Below, piece after piece: positions 46,061-56,187 of a stretch of 64,000 bases of DNA (positions are counted from its first letter, which is position 1; each line of letters opens with the position of its first letter). The notes beneath the pieces were generated by a model that was given only the letters and a program-made list of their open reading frames with translations, ran no database searches and was not told where the DNA came from. Source of the DNA: Providencia heimbachae ATCC 35613 (GTDB taxonomy: Bacteria; Pseudomonadota; Gammaproteobacteria; Enterobacterales; Enterobacteriaceae); contig NZ_LXEW01000016.1 of NCBI RefSeq assembly GCF_001655055.1, forward strand, positions 62,001 through 126,000, in the 5' to 3' direction. The position numbers and the translations under genes were made by a program.

Positions 46061-48172
46061 TTAATCATCAACCTTGGGTACTTCAGGCTGTTCTATTGGA
46101 AATACAGGCAGTGCATTCAATAAACGTTTTCCATAACTTTTGGTCAACAATCGTTTGTCATAAATAATAATTTCACCATAACATTCATTGCTGCGGATCA
46201 ACCTTCCCGCTTGTTGGATCAAATTAAATGAAGCGCTCGGCAAACTTTGCACCTCAAAAGGGTAACGTTTAAGTGATTTGAGCCAATCCCCTTCAGTGAT
46301 AATGACAGGGTTTGTCACAGGCGGAAATGCGATTTTATGAATATGCACCTGAGTTAAATATTCACCTTTTAAATCAAGCCCTTCTGCAAATGATTGTAAG
46401 CCAATGAGAGCACTTGATAAGCCTTTATCGATTCTTTCCCGATGTGTTTCGACTAAACGATAACGCGGTTGATCCCCTTGAACAAGCAATTGCAAACGGA
46501 GGTCTTTGACATGTTCTAAAAAGCCTTCCATTGCTCTTTGGCTGCTAAATAAGATTAACACACCTTTATGGACTTCTTTTATAAATTCACTGCGAAAATA
46601 GGTTGCCATTTCCGCAAGATGTTGAGCTTCACTCTGCATTGTCGGTTCATATTGCATCTGAGGAATGACTAATTTTCCTTGCTCAATATGATTAAATGGT
46701 GAGGTAAGCGTCACAAAACGGTCATCGCTTTTTTCCGATAAACCGGTTAATTCCATAAAACGTGAATAGCTATTAAGCGATCTTAACGTCGCTGAGGTGA
46801 TCACAATATGTGGAATGTTGCGCCACAATAGATATTGAAGTTGCTCACTCACACGGATCCCAGCACAATGCATAAAGAAACGGGACTGGTTTTTTTCATA
46901 ACGACGGCTTAACCACTTTGATACTGGCGCACCTGAGCTTTGATCAAGAGCAGCAAGACGCCAAAGTTTTGCCATACTTTCAAAATACCCCATCGCACGA
47001 CTTGTGGTTAATATTGAACGATGTAGACGCACAATATCTTGCTTAGCAGTTTGTTCCGTTAAATCACTCAGTATCGATTCTGCAAGCCCTTTCAAGCTAT
47101 CTGTTAGCTTAAATAATTCCTGACAGCTGAGCTGCATTGCTTCAGGTAATATACCTAACGGGAATAGGTATTCAGCCTCTTTTGAAGTTTCTGGCAATAA
47201 TGCATTCGCTTGCAACGAAAAATCCCGAAACGTTTCTCTTAATTTCTCAGCATGTTTTTGTAGCCGTTCAGGGTTGGCTAGTTTTGGTGGTTTTGCAGGC
47301 CTAAATTGCGCCATATATTGCCCAACATGATGAATAAAATTATCAATCTGCCCAGTTAATTGAACCAAGGTAATTTCCCCTTCAACTTCTAGGGCATCTC
47401 GTGCGACATCAGGGACGTGGTGGCCTTCATCAAGCACTAATAACAATTTTTTAGGATCCGGTAAAACAGACTCGCTTTCCATTGCCGCCATAACTAACGC
47501 ATGGTTAGCAACGACCACATCCGCATCTTCAATTTCACGACGAGCAATAAAAAATGGACAGCGCTGATAGAACTGGCAGTTTCGTCCCAAACAGTTCATT
47601 TTATCCGTACTGACTTTTCGCCATAAATTGTCACTGAACGCTTTTTTATGGTGGTCTCTTAATCCATCCCATAAAAAACTATTAAAATCATTACGTAGTT
47701 CTTGGCAAATAGCGCGCTCTTCGCTATTCGCGATTTCTGTTTTATCTTCAACCAAGAGCATTAAATCAATTTGATCGCCTTCCGCGGCGCAAATCGCTGC
47801 CAAATTGCGAGGGCAAACATAACGGGCTCGCCCAAATGCCCCTGTAAATTTCAAATCAGGAATGATCTTGCTCAGTAGCGGTAAATCTTTGCTAAAAATT
47901 TGATCTTGTAATGCCACATTAGCCGTACTCACCACTAACGTTTTATTTTCTTCACGCCCAACAGCAATACCGGGTATCAAATACGATAACGTTTTACCCA
48001 CTCCCGTCGGCGCTTCAATCACCAAATGACGCCCCTCTTCATCGGCTAAATTTTTAGCCACTTCCGCTATCATTTGGCGTTGTGCATCACGAGGTACAAA
48101 CCCGTCAATTTGTAGTGATAAACCTTTATACCACTGAGTTATTTGTTCTTTTATTTTATTAGACAGAGACAT
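46061..48172 (-). CDS. dinG: ATP-dependent DNA helicase DinG
   Basis: DinG is a 5'-3' superfamily 2 helicase of the XPD type that removes R-loops and replication blocks. The 703 residues show Walker A APTGVGKTL near 54, the DEAH-type DEGHH, and iron-sulfur cluster cysteines in RARYVCPRN, MNCLGRNCQFYQRCPFF. C-terminal helicase motifs include FAEGLDLKG and QQAGRLIRS. E. coli dinG is a LexA-regulated SOS gene; upstream I find only a poor candidate LexA box, so SOS control is not shown here. A cupin gene follows. Confidence 0.94.
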   Translation of the reverse strand: MSLSNKIKEQITQWYKGLSLQIDGFVPRDAQRQMIAEVAKNLADEEGRHLVIEAPTGVGKTLSYLIPGIAVGREENKTLVVSTANVALQDQIFSKDLPLLSKIIPDLKFTGAFGRARYVCPRNLAAICAAEGDQIDLMLLVEDKTEIANSEERAICQELRNDFNSFLWDGLRDHHKKAFSDNLWRKVSTDKMNCLGRNCQFYQRCPFFIARREIEDADVVVANHALVMAAMESESVLPDPKKLLLVLDEGHHVPDVARDALEVEGEITLVQLTGQIDNFIHHVGQYMAQFRPAKPPKLANPERLQKHAEKLRETFRDFSLQANALLPETSKEAEYLFPLGILPEAMQLSCQELFKLTDSLKGLAESILSDLTEQTAKQDIVRLHRSILTTSRAMGYFESMAKLWRLAALDQSSGAPVSKWLSRRYEKNQSRFFMHCAGIRVSEQLQYLLWRNIPHIVITSATLRSLNSYSRFMELTGLSEKSDDRFVTLTSPFNHIEQGKLVIPQMQYEPTMQSEAQHLAEMATYFRSEFIKEVHKGVLILFSSQRAMEGFLEHVKDLRLQLLVQGDQPRYRLVETHRERIDKGLSSALIGLQSFAEGLDLKGEYLTQVHIHKIAFPPVTNPVIITEGDWLKSLKRYPFEVQSLPSASFNLIQQAGRLIRSNECYGEIIIYDKRLLTKSYGKRLLNALPVFPIEQPEVPKVDD

Positions 48173-48340
48173 AAATTATGCTAATGACCGAATATGAAAG
48201 GTAAGATAACCGAATGGGCTACTGATGCAAAAATGAAAAGCTTATTTTGCCAACCGCTTCGCAAAACTACTGTATTAAAACCCATTATACATTAAAAGTG
48301 GAAAGCCTTTCGCAGAACTACACAAAAATCTGCTTTTAAC

Positions 48341-48368
48341 TTGTTTGCAACAACCATATGGTTATACT
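48341..48368 (+). promoter_or_regulatory. Promoter of the 53-residue membrane protein gene
   Basis: TTGTTT (48341-48346) and TATACT (48363-48368) are 16 bases apart, with a CCATATGG palindrome between. The predicted start lies about 26 bases before the small gene's ATG. Confidence 0.55.
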
Positions 48369-48401
48369 TTGTATTCTTTAATTGAATGTAGGCTATAAAA
48401 A

Positions 48402-48563
48402 ATGAAAACAGTAGCAATCGCAATATGCGCTTTATTTGCTTTAGGCTCAGTCGGTGGCATTGTCTTGGCTGGCATGAATATTTATACCCGCTCCACCACA
48501 CCATTAGAGCAAGGGCAGCCCCAAACTCAATCCTTGCTGCCTACACCAAACCAGATGCAATAA
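48402..48563 (+). CDS. Small single-pass membrane protein, 53 residues
   Basis: An ATG at 48402 opens a 53-codon frame. The N-terminal hydrophobic segment (residues ~3-27, TVAIAICALFALGSVGG then IVLAGMN) is followed by a polar Pro/Gln/Thr-rich tail (TPLEQGQPQTQSLL). It could be a membrane-anchored or exported small protein. A promoter-like pair lies just upstream, and AGG stands 9 bases before the ATG. It ends 39 bases before sseA and may be co-transcribed with it. I do not recognise a family. Confidence 0.6.
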   Translation: MKTVAIAICALFALGSVGGIVLAGMNIYTRSTTPLEQGQPQTQSLLPTPNQMQ

Positions 48564-48602
48564 TCTCATTAAATAATTTATCAACCAGGACGGAGATAGC
48601 TT

Positions 48603-49442
48603 ATGTACAACGACTATTTTGTTACACCACAATGGTTAAACACGCATTTATTTGATGCAAATATCATTGTACTTGATGCTTCGTCTCCCCCTCCAACTGC
48701 ACCGTATGATTGCTATCAAAAATACCTTGAAGAGCACATCCCAAGTGCACAATTCTTTAATCAAGATGAAGTCGCCGATAAATCATGTGACCTGCCGCAT
48801 ATGCTTCCTGACGCTAAAACCTTTAATCAAGCGGTTGGTGCTATGGGAATTGATAATCATAGCCAAGTTATCATTTACGCCCAGAATAATTTATTTTCAG
48901 CACCTAGAGCTTGGTGGACATTTACCACAATGGGCTGCAAAAACGTCAAAATTCTCGCGGGCGGCATAGAGGCATGGAAAGCGGCAGGGTTTGAAATACA
49001 GTCTGGTAATGTTACACCACCAGCAGAAAAAACGTTTAATGCAACACGTAAAGACAGTAATGCCTTAAACCAAAATCAAGTCCTTGAGATAGTTAAACAA
49101 GGTAATATCCAAATTATAGATGCTCGGGCAGCACCTCGATTTTTAGCGCAGGCACCTGAGCCACGCCCGGGCTTGCGTATGGGGCATATACCCGGAAGTA
49201 AAAACGTCCCTTGGGATCTCCTCGTCCAACAAGGTGAATTTAAATCACCAGAACAATTAAAAGCTATTTTTGCTCAGCAAGGTGTCGATATTCATGCGCC
49301 TTCCGTCACGACTTGTGGTTCTGGTATGACAGCTGCGGTTGTATTAATGGCATTAACCCTACTGGGTAATACCAATGTACGCTTATATGATGGCTCTTGG
49401 GCGCAGTGGGGGCAAGATAACGGCCTACCTATTGAAGCTTAG
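48603..49442 (+). CDS. sseA: 3-mercaptopyruvate sulfurtransferase
   Basis: SseA transfers sulfur from 3-mercaptopyruvate to thiol or cyanide acceptors. The 279 residues form two rhodanese domains. The first (about 1-140) is inactive, with ILAGGIEAWKAAG; the second (about 160-279) carries the active-site loop CGSGMTA with the persulfide Cys238, a mercaptopyruvate-type loop and not the CRKGVT loop of thiosulfate rhodanese. GHIPGSKNVPWDLL is the usual domain-2 motif. GGAGATAG precedes the ATG. A very strong hairpin ends the gene. Confidence 0.93.
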   Translation: MYNDYFVTPQWLNTHLFDANIIVLDASSPPPTAPYDCYQKYLEEHIPSAQFFNQDEVADKSCDLPHMLPDAKTFNQAVGAMGIDNHSQVIIYAQNNLFSAPRAWWTFTTMGCKNVKILAGGIEAWKAAGFEIQSGNVTPPAEKTFNATRKDSNALNQNQVLEIVKQGNIQIIDARAAPRFLAQAPEPRPGLRMGHIPGSKNVPWDLLVQQGEFKSPEQLKAIFAQQGVDIHAPSVTTCGSGMTAAVVLMALTLLGNTNVRLYDGSWAQWGQDNGLPIEA

Positions 49443-49463
49443 TTTACCGAGTTCCGTTAAAAA

Positions 49464-49514
49464 TAAAGGCTGCAATTTTATATGATATGACGTCATATAA
49501 AATTGCAGCCTTTA
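49464..49514. terminator. Bidirectional terminator, perfect 22-bp inverted repeat
   Basis: Bases 49464-49485 and 49493-49514 are exact reverse complements around a 7-base loop. The GC core GGCTGC/GCAGCC and long A/T arms give T-rich tails on both strands, between convergent sseA and the GlsB-family gene. Confidence 0.9.
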
Positions 49515-49557
49515 TAAAATTCATAAAATGTACCGCTAACTCTCTGTAACGAGTTAG

Positions 49558-49806
49558 TTACCTTGCAAAAATACCCGCTAAAAAGAGCACCACAATTGCA
49601 CCGATAACAGCAACGACAAAGCTACCAAAGTTGAAACCATCAACCTTGCCTTTGCCAAAGAAAGTACTGATATAACCACCGACAACCGCACCAACAATCC
49701 CCAGAACGGTAGTCATAATGAACCCCATTTGATAGGTTCCAGGCATGAGCCATTTAGCTAAAACACCCGCAATCAGACCAAAAATAATCCAAGCAATAAC
49801 ACCCAT
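49558..49806 (-). CDS. GlsB/YeaQ/YmgE-family small membrane protein
   Basis: The 82-residue protein has three hydrophobic, glycine-rich helices (GVIAWIIFGLIAGVLAKWLMPG; LGIVGAVVGGYISTFFG; GSFVVAVIGAIVVLFLAGIF, each quoted in short parts of the 82 residues). This is the transglycosylase-associated/GlsB stress-response family. A GGAGGC sequence precedes the ATG. It stands alone; the exact role is unknown. Confidence 0.88.
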   Translation of the reverse strand: MGVIAWIIFGLIAGVLAKWLMPGTYQMGFIMTTVLGIVGAVVGGYISTFFGKGKVDGFNFGSFVVAVIGAIVVLFLAGIFAR

Positions 49807-50074
49807 TTACGCCTCCAAAAGTCTAGGTTGTCGATAGATAACGTTTTACTTGCGTTACCTTATCCTTATCACATTCCAAGCCTAACACATCATTTTGATC
49901 CCGAAAAATACTGTGACGCTAATTAGTTCGAGATGATTTCGCTTAATGCCTATAGCGAACTCGGAATACATAAGGTATATAGTGATGATTAATATAACTT
50001 AATCACAACTACATCTTCTAAGTAAAGACCCTAGCGATTAATTTCGCAAATAAAAATTTTATTTATCAGAATTT

Positions 50075-51025
50075 TCACACCCGATTTGAGGCGACCATTT
50101 TAGCGATAACGTCGCTAATTTGTTCGGCATTTTTTAAAGCTCTGACTTGTTGAAATAAGTCATCAGCTTGCAAATATTCTTTACGCAAATAACCTAGCCA
50201 TTGCTTGATACGCGCCGCATGGTAATGTCCTGTATCCCCACGTTTTTCTAGTTCAGTGTATTTTAGTAATAACTGACCGACTTGTTCCCAAGGCATTTTT
50301 GGATCATTGTATTTAATGACACGACTTAGATTCGGGGTATTTAATGCACCACGCCCAATCATAATGGCATCGCAGCCCGTTATTTCGATACAACGTCTGG
50401 CGCTTTCGTAGTCCCAAATTTCCCCGTTAGCAATAACAGGGATAGATAGTCGACGGCGAATTTCGCCAATAGCCTGCCAGTTGATACGCTCAGCTTTATA
50501 GCCATCGTCTTTGGTTCGGCCATGAACCGTTAGCTCTGTTGCACCCGCTTGTTGCACTGCATCTGCAATTTCATGGGAAAACTGGCTACTATCCCAACCG
50601 AGCCTAATTTTTACAGAAACGGGTAACTCTTTAGGTATCGCCTCACGCATCGCTTTTGCCGCACGATAAATTAAATCAGGCTGCTTTAACAATGTAGCTC
50701 CACCACCGTGGCCGTTGACTGTTTTTGATGGGCAACCACAATTTAAATCAACCCCCCAAGAACCAAGCTCAACGGCTCGATAAGCATTTTCAGCTAACCA
50801 TTGGGGATGTTGACCTAAAAGCTGCACCCTAACTAGGGTGCCTGATGGTGTATAGCTTTTATTGCGTAATTCAGGGCATAACCGATAAAAAGTCTTAGCG
50901 GGCAATAAAGTATCAACGACCCGCACAAACTCGGTAATGCAGAGGTCATAATCATTGACCTCACTTAATAATGAACGAACGAGTGAATCCAAAACCCCTT
51001 CCATTGGGGCCAGTAACACACGCAT
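50075..51025 (-). CDS. dusC: tRNA-dihydrouridine(16) synthase DusC
   Basis: DusC reduces U16 of tRNA to dihydrouridine with FMN and NADPH. The 316-residue TIM barrel begins with LAPMEGV, has the catalytic cysteine in [17 protein letters not shown] (Cys98), and contains [21 protein letters not shown] and [13 protein letters not shown]. The ATG overlaps the rhlE stop codon (TAATG), so the two genes are coupled. The length and the GEIWDYE stretch point to DusC rather than DusA or DusB. Confidence 0.92.
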   Translation of the reverse strand: MRVLLAPMEGVLDSLVRSLLSEVNDYDLCITEFVRVVDTLLPAKTFYRLCPELRNKSYTPSGTLVRVQLLGQHPQWLAENAYRAVELGSWGVDLNCGCPSKTVNGHGGGATLLKQPDLIYRAAKAMREAIPKELPVSVKIRLGWDSSQFSHEIADAVQQAGATELTVHGRTKDDGYKAERINWQAIGEIRRRLSIPVIANGEIWDYESARRCIEITGCDAIMIGRGALNTPNLSRVIKYNDPKMPWEQVGQLLLKYTELEKRGDTGHYHAARIKQWLGYLRKEYLQADDLFQQVRALKNAEQISDVIAKMVASNRV

Positions 51026-52377
51026 TAGCCTTCACCACGTCCTTGTCTTACTTTACTTTGCGCATTTTTCCAAGGCGAACCTGATGACTCAGATTTTCCT
51101 TTCGCGGCTGGAGCACTCGTACGACGAGGACGATTATTGCCTTTATCACCGTGACCACTTCTTTCATTAGGGCGTCGCTCGGATGGACGTCTATCACCAC
51201 GTTGTGGCGTTTTTTGGATCGGTTCGGCTTTAATCGAAGGATCAGGATCGAATCCTTCAGTTTCCATTACTGGAATTGATTTTTTTAGCAATTTTTCAAT
51301 GTCTTTCAGTAATTTGTGTTCATCAACACACACTAAAGAAATCGCTTTTCCTGTCGCTTCCGCACGGCCAGTACGACCAATACGGTGAACATAATCTTCT
51401 GCGATATTTGGTAACTCGTAGTTGACCACATATGGAAGCTGCTCAATATCAAGGCCGCGAGCAGCGATATCTGTCGCCACTAAAACACGGATGCCGCCTG
51501 ATTTAAAGTCAGCAAGTGCGCGGGTACGTGCCCCCTGACTCTTATTACCATGAATAGCGGCGGCTTTAATGCCATCTTTATTCAAATGTTCTGCTAATCG
51601 GTTAGCACCATGCTTTGTACGTGTAAATACCAGCACTTGCTGCCAATTTTCACGGCCAATCATGAAAGATAAAAGTTCAGCTTTACGCTTTTTATCAACA
51701 AAATGAACAAATTGCGCTATTTGTTCTGATGCTGAATTACGACGCGCTACTTCAATCGTTACCGGATTGGTAAGCAACTTGCCAGCCAGCTGTTTGATTT
51801 CATCAGAAAATGTGGCTGAAAAAAGTAAATTTTGGCGTTTTTTAGGCAATTTATTGATAACACGACGGATATCATGAATAAAACCCATGTCCAACATGCG
51901 ATCCGCTTCATCAAGTACTAGTATTTCCACTTGAGAAAGATCAACCGCATTTTGGTGCTCTAAATCGAGTAAACGCCCTGGCGTTGCGATAAGAATTTCA
52001 ACACCACTGCGCAATTTCATCATCTGCGGATTAATGCTAACGCCGCCAAAAATAACCAATGAACGAACATTTAAATGGCGGCTATATTCTTTCACGTTTT
52101 CAGCTACTTGAGCTGCCAACTCACGAGTAGGGGTTAAAATCAGTGCACGAACGGGTCGGCGATTTTTACCACGTGGAGTTTCAATGAGTTTTTGCAAAAT
52201 AGGTAACGTAAAGCCAGCGGTTTTACCGGTACCTGTTTGTGCGCTCGCGAGCAAGTCATGACCTGCAAGTACCGCAGGGATAGCTTGTTGTTGGATAGGC
52301 GTAGGTGTTTCATAGCCTAACTCATTAATGGCAAGCAAAATTTCCTCGTTTAATGCGAGGTCTGAAAAATTAGTCAA
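51025..52377 (-). CDS. rhlE: ATP-dependent RNA helicase RhlE
   Basis: RhlE is a DEAD-box RNA helicase linked to ribosome maturation. The 450 residues show the Q motif ([14 protein letters not shown]), Walker [18 protein letters not shown], the DEAD box [31 protein letters not shown] and HRIGRTGRA, followed by a basic, Arg/Pro-rich tail after residue 390 ([13 protein letters not shown]). It is divergent from cecR, as in E. coli, where CecR also controls rhlE. It is translationally coupled to dusC. Confidence 0.94.
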   Translation of the reverse strand: MTNFSDLALNEEILLAINELGYETPTPIQQQAIPAVLAGHDLLASAQTGTGKTAGFTLPILQKLIETPRGKNRRPVRALILTPTRELAAQVAENVKEYSRHLNVRSLVIFGGVSINPQMMKLRSGVEILIATPGRLLDLEHQNAVDLSQVEILVLDEADRMLDMGFIHDIRRVINKLPKKRQNLLFSATFSDEIKQLAGKLLTNPVTIEVARRNSASEQIAQFVHFVDKKRKAELLSFMIGRENWQQVLVFTRTKHGANRLAEHLNKDGIKAAAIHGNKSQGARTRALADFKSGGIRVLVATDIAARGLDIEQLPYVVNYELPNIAEDYVHRIGRTGRAEATGKAISLVCVDEHKLLKDIEKLLKKSIPVMETEGFDPDPSIKAEPIQKTPQRGDRRPSERRPNERSGHGDKGNNRPRRTSAPAAKGKSESSGSPWKNAQSKVRQGRGEG

Positions 52378-52668
52378 ATTAAATTACTCCGGGCTTCACC
52401 GTATCAAATCATTGAGGCAGTTCAAGGGGAAGTGGGTCAGAAGAAGAAAAAAGCGCAAACTGCCGTGCGACATTAGGAAATTCTAACATTATTTAATGAT
52501 TATAAGTATATTAATTTAGTTTGGTTTATAAAATATTATAAAACTCCATTCATATAGTATATATACTTACATAACACTATGCGTTATCGTTTTTGTCTCT
52601 TAAAACAATAAAAACACGATTAAGAGCCTATTTGGGTGTTATTTAATTCTGATATTAAAGGAATGTTT
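52378..52668. promoter_or_regulatory. Divergent rhlE/cecR control region
   Basis: This 291-base AT-rich gap contains a perfect 12-bp palindrome AGTATATATACT (52556-52567). Nothing else stands out. By analogy with E. coli, where CecR represses rhlE and its own operon, a CecR operator is expected here, but I cannot say that this palindrome is it. Confidence 0.45.
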
Positions 52669-53361
52669 ATGAATACAAACTCATCGTCAACCTCACGTGG
52701 AGAGAATGCAAAGTTGCAATTACTCTACGCAGCGGCTGATGTTTATGGAGAGCAAGGACTTGATGGTGCAACTACGCGCCAAATCGCACAGGCTTCGGGT
52801 CAAAATATCGCAGCAATATCCTATTATTTTGGCTCCAAAGACGGGCTTTATCTTGCGGTCGCACAGCTTATTGCCGATAACATAAAGGAAAATTTTCAGG
52901 ACGTATTTAGCATGATAGATGATTTTCTTGATCATCCTATTACCGCTGAAACACCTGAAATAGCCCTTGCGTTATTGCAAAAAACCGTCATTTCCTACAA
53001 TTATTTTCAGTTAGAAAAAAAGAATTTGAGCTTCTCCCGCATTTTAGCACGAGAACAACTCAACCCAACAGAAGCCTATACCATTATTCATGAACAGGCT
53101 TTAGGTCCCATACACTCCCGCCTGAATCGCTTAATTGCCACTTATATCGGCGCAGATCCCAACAATTTAACCACACTTATCCATACTCACGCTATTTTAG
53201 GGGAAACACTTTCATTCCGGATTGCCCGTGAAACCTTACTTCGGCAAACAGGCTGGAAGCACATCAACGAAAATGAATTTAAAATTATTAATCAAGTTCT
53301 TATCGAACATACAAATATATTATTAGCGGGACTACGTGATCGCAAACAAATGGAAAAGTGA
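52669..53361 (+). CDS. cecR: TetR-family regulator CecR (YbiH)
   Basis: This 230-residue TetR regulator has an N-terminal helix-turn-helix (about 15-62; TRQIAQASGQNIAAISYYFGSKDGLY) and a ligand-binding domain that carries the CecR-type stretch SRILAREQLNPTEAYTIIHEQ. In E. coli CecR represses its operon with ybhGFSR and rhlE, affecting sensitivity to cefoperazone and chloramphenicol. I choose ATG 52669, six bases past AAAGGA; the ATG at 52663 is too close to it. It is first of a cecR-ybhG-ybhF-ybhS-ybhR array. Confidence 0.92.
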   Translation: MNTNSSSTSRGENAKLQLLYAAADVYGEQGLDGATTRQIAQASGQNIAAISYYFGSKDGLYLAVAQLIADNIKENFQDVFSMIDDFLDHPITAETPEIALALLQKTVISYNYFQLEKKNLSFSRILAREQLNPTEAYTIIHEQALGPIHSRLNRLIATYIGADPNNLTTLIHTHAILGETLSFRIARETLLRQTGWKHINENEFKIINQVLIEHTNILLAGLRDRKQMEK

Positions 53362-53381
53362 TATGATAAATAGATAGAAAG

Positions 53382-53423
53382 AAGTGATAAACATTGTTTA
53401 TTACTTCCTAAGCAATGTTTATC
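53382..53423. promoter_or_regulatory. Overlapping palindrome and hairpin between cecR and ybhG
   Basis: Bases 53382-53406 form a 25-bp near-perfect palindrome (arms AAGTGATAAACA and TGTTTATTACTT, one mismatch). The inner part GATAAACATTG (53386-53396) is also a perfect inverted repeat of CAATGTTTATC (53413-53423). The two pairings exclude each other in RNA. It may be a CecR operator, a transcription attenuator or both. Confidence 0.6.
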
Positions 53424-53442
53424 CTCCTTAATAAGGTTAGCT

Positions 53443-54438
53443 ATGAACAATAAACGTCGTCCTATTGCCATTTTTCTTATTGTCATATTAATCGGTCTTG
53501 CTGTCGGTGGTTATTATTACTATCAATCAAAACAAGATAATGCATTAACGTTATACGGTAATGTAGATGTCAGAACGGTTAACCTTGGTTTTCGAGTTGG
53601 TGGTAGATTAGCTTCCCTTGAGGTTGATGAAGGTGACAAAGTCACTGCAGGCAAACAACTCGGAAAGCTCGATGACGCAACCTATATTAATGCACTGAAT
53701 AAAGCGAAAGGTGTTCGAGACAGCGCAAAAGCACAACTCGCGCTGAAAGAAAGTGGCTACCGAACTCAAGAAGTTGCACAGGTTGAAGCTGAAGTCGCCC
53801 AAAAACAAGCGGCTTGGCAATATGCTGAAAGCTTTTATAAACGCCAACAAGGGCTTGCAGCTCAACGTGTTATTTCAGCAAATGACCTTGATAATGCACG
53901 TAATAACCGCAACCAAGCTTTAGCTGCATTAAAGGCCGCACAAGATAAACTCAATCAATATCAAAGTGGCTTTCGCCAAGAGGAAATTGCCGCGGCGCGA
54001 GGGGAATGGCTACAAGCTGAAGCTGCCGTGGCCCAAGCTGAACTAGACTTAAGTGATACTATTCTTACCGCCCCTTCTGCGGGAACAATTTTAACCCGAG
54101 CGATAGAACCGGGGACTATTGTTGGTGCGGGTAATACTGTTTTTAGTGTCACACTGACCCGCCCTGTTTGGGTTCGCGCTTATATTAATGAGCCTCATTT
54201 AGGCGCAGCGGTTCCCGGTAGTGAAGTGCTTTTATACACAGATAGCAGACCGAACACCCCATATCACGGTAAAATCGGGTTTGTTTCCCCAACCGCCGAA
54301 TTCACGCCTAAAAGTGTGCAAACCCCTGAATTACGTACTGATTTAGTCTACCGATTACGTATTATCGTGAGTGATCCTGACGATGCATTACGCCAAGGTA
54401 TGCCAGTTACCATTCGCTTTTCTGAAAACAAACAGTAA
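53443..54438 (+). CDS. ybhG: HlyD-family membrane fusion protein YbhG
   Basis: YbhG is the periplasmic adaptor of the YbhGFSR ABC exporter. The 331 residues have a single N-terminal membrane anchor (~7-25), the two lipoyl half-motifs ([19 protein letters not shown]... and [20 protein letters not shown]) and a long coiled coil between them (about 80-195). [22 protein letters not shown] is the family's β-barrel segment. E. coli YbhFSR has been linked to tetracycline-type drug and sodium efflux. It follows cecR after an 81-base gap that holds the palindrome. Confidence 0.93.
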   Translation: MNNKRRPIAIFLIVILIGLAVGGYYYYQSKQDNALTLYGNVDVRTVNLGFRVGGRLASLEVDEGDKVTAGKQLGKLDDATYINALNKAKGVRDSAKAQLALKESGYRTQEVAQVEAEVAQKQAAWQYAESFYKRQQGLAAQRVISANDLDNARNNRNQALAALKAAQDKLNQYQSGFRQEEIAAARGEWLQAEAAVAQAELDLSDTILTAPSAGTILTRAIEPGTIVGAGNTVFSVTLTRPVWVRAYINEPHLGAAVPGSEVLLYTDSRPNTPYHGKIGFVSPTAEFTPKSVQTPELRTDLVYRLRIIVSDPDDALRQGMPVTIRFSENKQ

Positions 54439-54447
54439 GAATCAGCG

Positions 54448-56187
54448 ATGAATACTGACTACAACATACGTCTTCAAGGTATCGAAAAGTCCTTTTTAGG
54501 CCTTGATTTTCCTGCGGTTGAAAGTCTTACCGCTGAAATCCACGGAGGATCAGTCACGGGCCTCGTGGGTCCCGACGGCGCGGGAAAAACCACTCTGATG
54601 AGAATGCTAGCTGGGTTATTAAAACCCGATGCTGGCAATATCAGCCTGATGGGGCTAGACCCAATTAAAGACAGCATTGAAGTGAGAGCAAATCTTGGTT
54701 ATATGCCGCAAAAATTCGGTTTATATGAAGATTTAACGGTGCAAGAAAACCTCGACTTATATGCTGATTTACGGGGCGTGATAGGGGAAGAACGAAAAAA
54801 AACCTATCAACAGCTACTGAACTTTACTAGTTTGACTGATTTTACTTCTCGCCTTGCCGGTAAACTTTCGGGAGGGATGAAACAAAAGCTCGGTTTAGCC
54901 TGTACTTTATTAGGTAAACCCAAGGTATTACTTTTGGATGAACCCGGTGTCGGTGTCGACCCAATTGCACGGCGCGAGCTGTGGCAAATGGTACATACCC
55001 TTGCTGACGATGGCATGTTGATCCTATGGAGCACCTCTTATTTGGATGAAGCCCAACAGTGCAAAGAGGTATTGCTGCTGAATAAAGGCAAGCTATTATA
55101 TTCGGGCAAACCTGAACTATTGACTCAGAAAATGGTGGGAAGATCGTTTTTATTAGAAGTCCCAGCAACACAAAAGCGTACTCAACTACAAAATGCGCTG
55201 GTATTGCCCGAAACCACCGATGGCGTGATCCAAGGTCGCTACATTCGCTTAATTTTAAAGCCTGATGCCTCCCACGAAAATCTATTAACTGCGCTTAATC
55301 TCAGTTCGCAAAAATTGGTTGAGGCAGAGCCGCGCTTTGAAGATGCTTTTATTGATTTACTCGGAGGCGGTCCCTCTCATCGCTCTGAACTGGCTTCAAT
55401 CGTGCCTCAAATCCCACCCAATCCGGATGAAACGGTCATTGAAGCACGTAATTTAACTAAAAAATTTGGCGATTTTGCGGCAACTGATACGGTTAATTTT
55501 CAAGTTAAACGCGGAGAAATATTTGGCTTATTGGGACCTAATGGAGCGGGTAAATCGACCACCTTTAAAATGATGTGTGGATTAATGAAACCGACCGATG
55601 GTCAAGCTTTAGTGCTGGGAATGGATTTAAAAACCAGTTCAAATAAAGCACGGCAGCATCTTGGTTATATGGCACAAAAGTTCTCACTCTATGGCAACCT
55701 AAAAGTAGGTCAGAATCTGAAGTTTTTTTCTGGGGTATATGGGCTCCATCATAAAAAGCAGTCCACCAAAATGAAGGAAATGATTGATGCCTTTAGTTTC
55801 ACTCCCATTATTAATCAGATCACGGATTCATTGCCCTTAGGTTATAAACAGCGCCTTGCCCTTGCCTGCTCACTGATGCATGAACCTGATATTTTATTCC
55901 TTGATGAGCCCACCTCCGGTGTTGACCCACTAACCCGCAGAGAGTTTTGGTTACATATCAACGGAATGGTCGATAAAGGCGTTACTGTAATGGTCACGAC
56001 CCACTTTATGGATGAAGCAGAATATTGCGATCGTATTGGCTTGGTTTACCACGGTAAAATTATTGCTGCCGGCACACCTGATGAGCTCAAGCAACAAGTC
56101 GCAACCACAAAAAATCCAAATCCATCCATGGAAGATGCGTTTATTGAGCTCATCTCTAATTATGACAAACAACAGGAGGCACAATGA
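54448..56187 (+). CDS. ybhF: ABC exporter ATPase with two cassettes, YbhF
   Basis: The 579-residue protein contains two ABC ATPase domains in one chain. The first has [15 protein letters not shown] and [16 protein letters not shown]; the second (from about 330) has [31 protein letters not shown] and [16 protein letters not shown]. Note that the second signature begins LPLGYKQ instead of LSGGQ, as in some DrrA-like transporters. It energises the YbhS/YbhR membrane pair. The stop overlaps the ybhS ATG by four bases. Confidence 0.93.
   Translation: MNTDYNIRLQGIEKSFLGLDFPAVESLTAEIHGGSVTGLVGPDGAGKTTLMRMLAGLLKPDAGNISLMGLDPIKDSIEVRANLGYMPQKFGLYEDLTVQENLDLYADLRGVIGEERKKTYQQLLNFTSLTDFTSRLAGKLSGGMKQKLGLACTLLGKPKVLLLDEPGVGVDPIARRELWQMVHTLADDGMLILWSTSYLDEAQQCKEVLLLNKGKLLYSGKPELLTQKMVGRSFLLEVPATQKRTQLQNALVLPETTDGVIQGRYIRLILKPDASHENLLTALNLSSQKLVEAEPRFEDAFIDLLGGGPSHRSELASIVPQIPPNPDETVIEARNLTKKFGDFAATDTVNFQVKRGEIFGLLGPNGAGKSTTFKMMCGLMKPTDGQALVLGMDLKTSSNKARQHLGYMAQKFSLYGNLKVGQNLKFFSGVYGLHHKKQSTKMKEMIDAFSFTPIINQITDSLPLGYKQRLALACSLMHEPDILFLDEPTSGVDPLTRREFWLHINGMVDKGVTVMVTTHFMDEAEYCDRIGLVYHGKIIAAGTPDELKQQVATTKNPNPSMEDAFIELISNYDKQQEAQ

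Noticed and set aside
48270-48285. LexA box candidate (CTGTATTAAAACCCAT) upstream of dinG
   Set aside because: Only the left CTGT half is good; the right half has two mismatches, so SOS control of dinG cannot be claimed from it.
49919-49980. Possible fifth copy of the inverted-repeat element
   Set aside because: The ends (TTAGTTCGAGATG and GCGAACTCGGAATACA) match the family too poorly to count.
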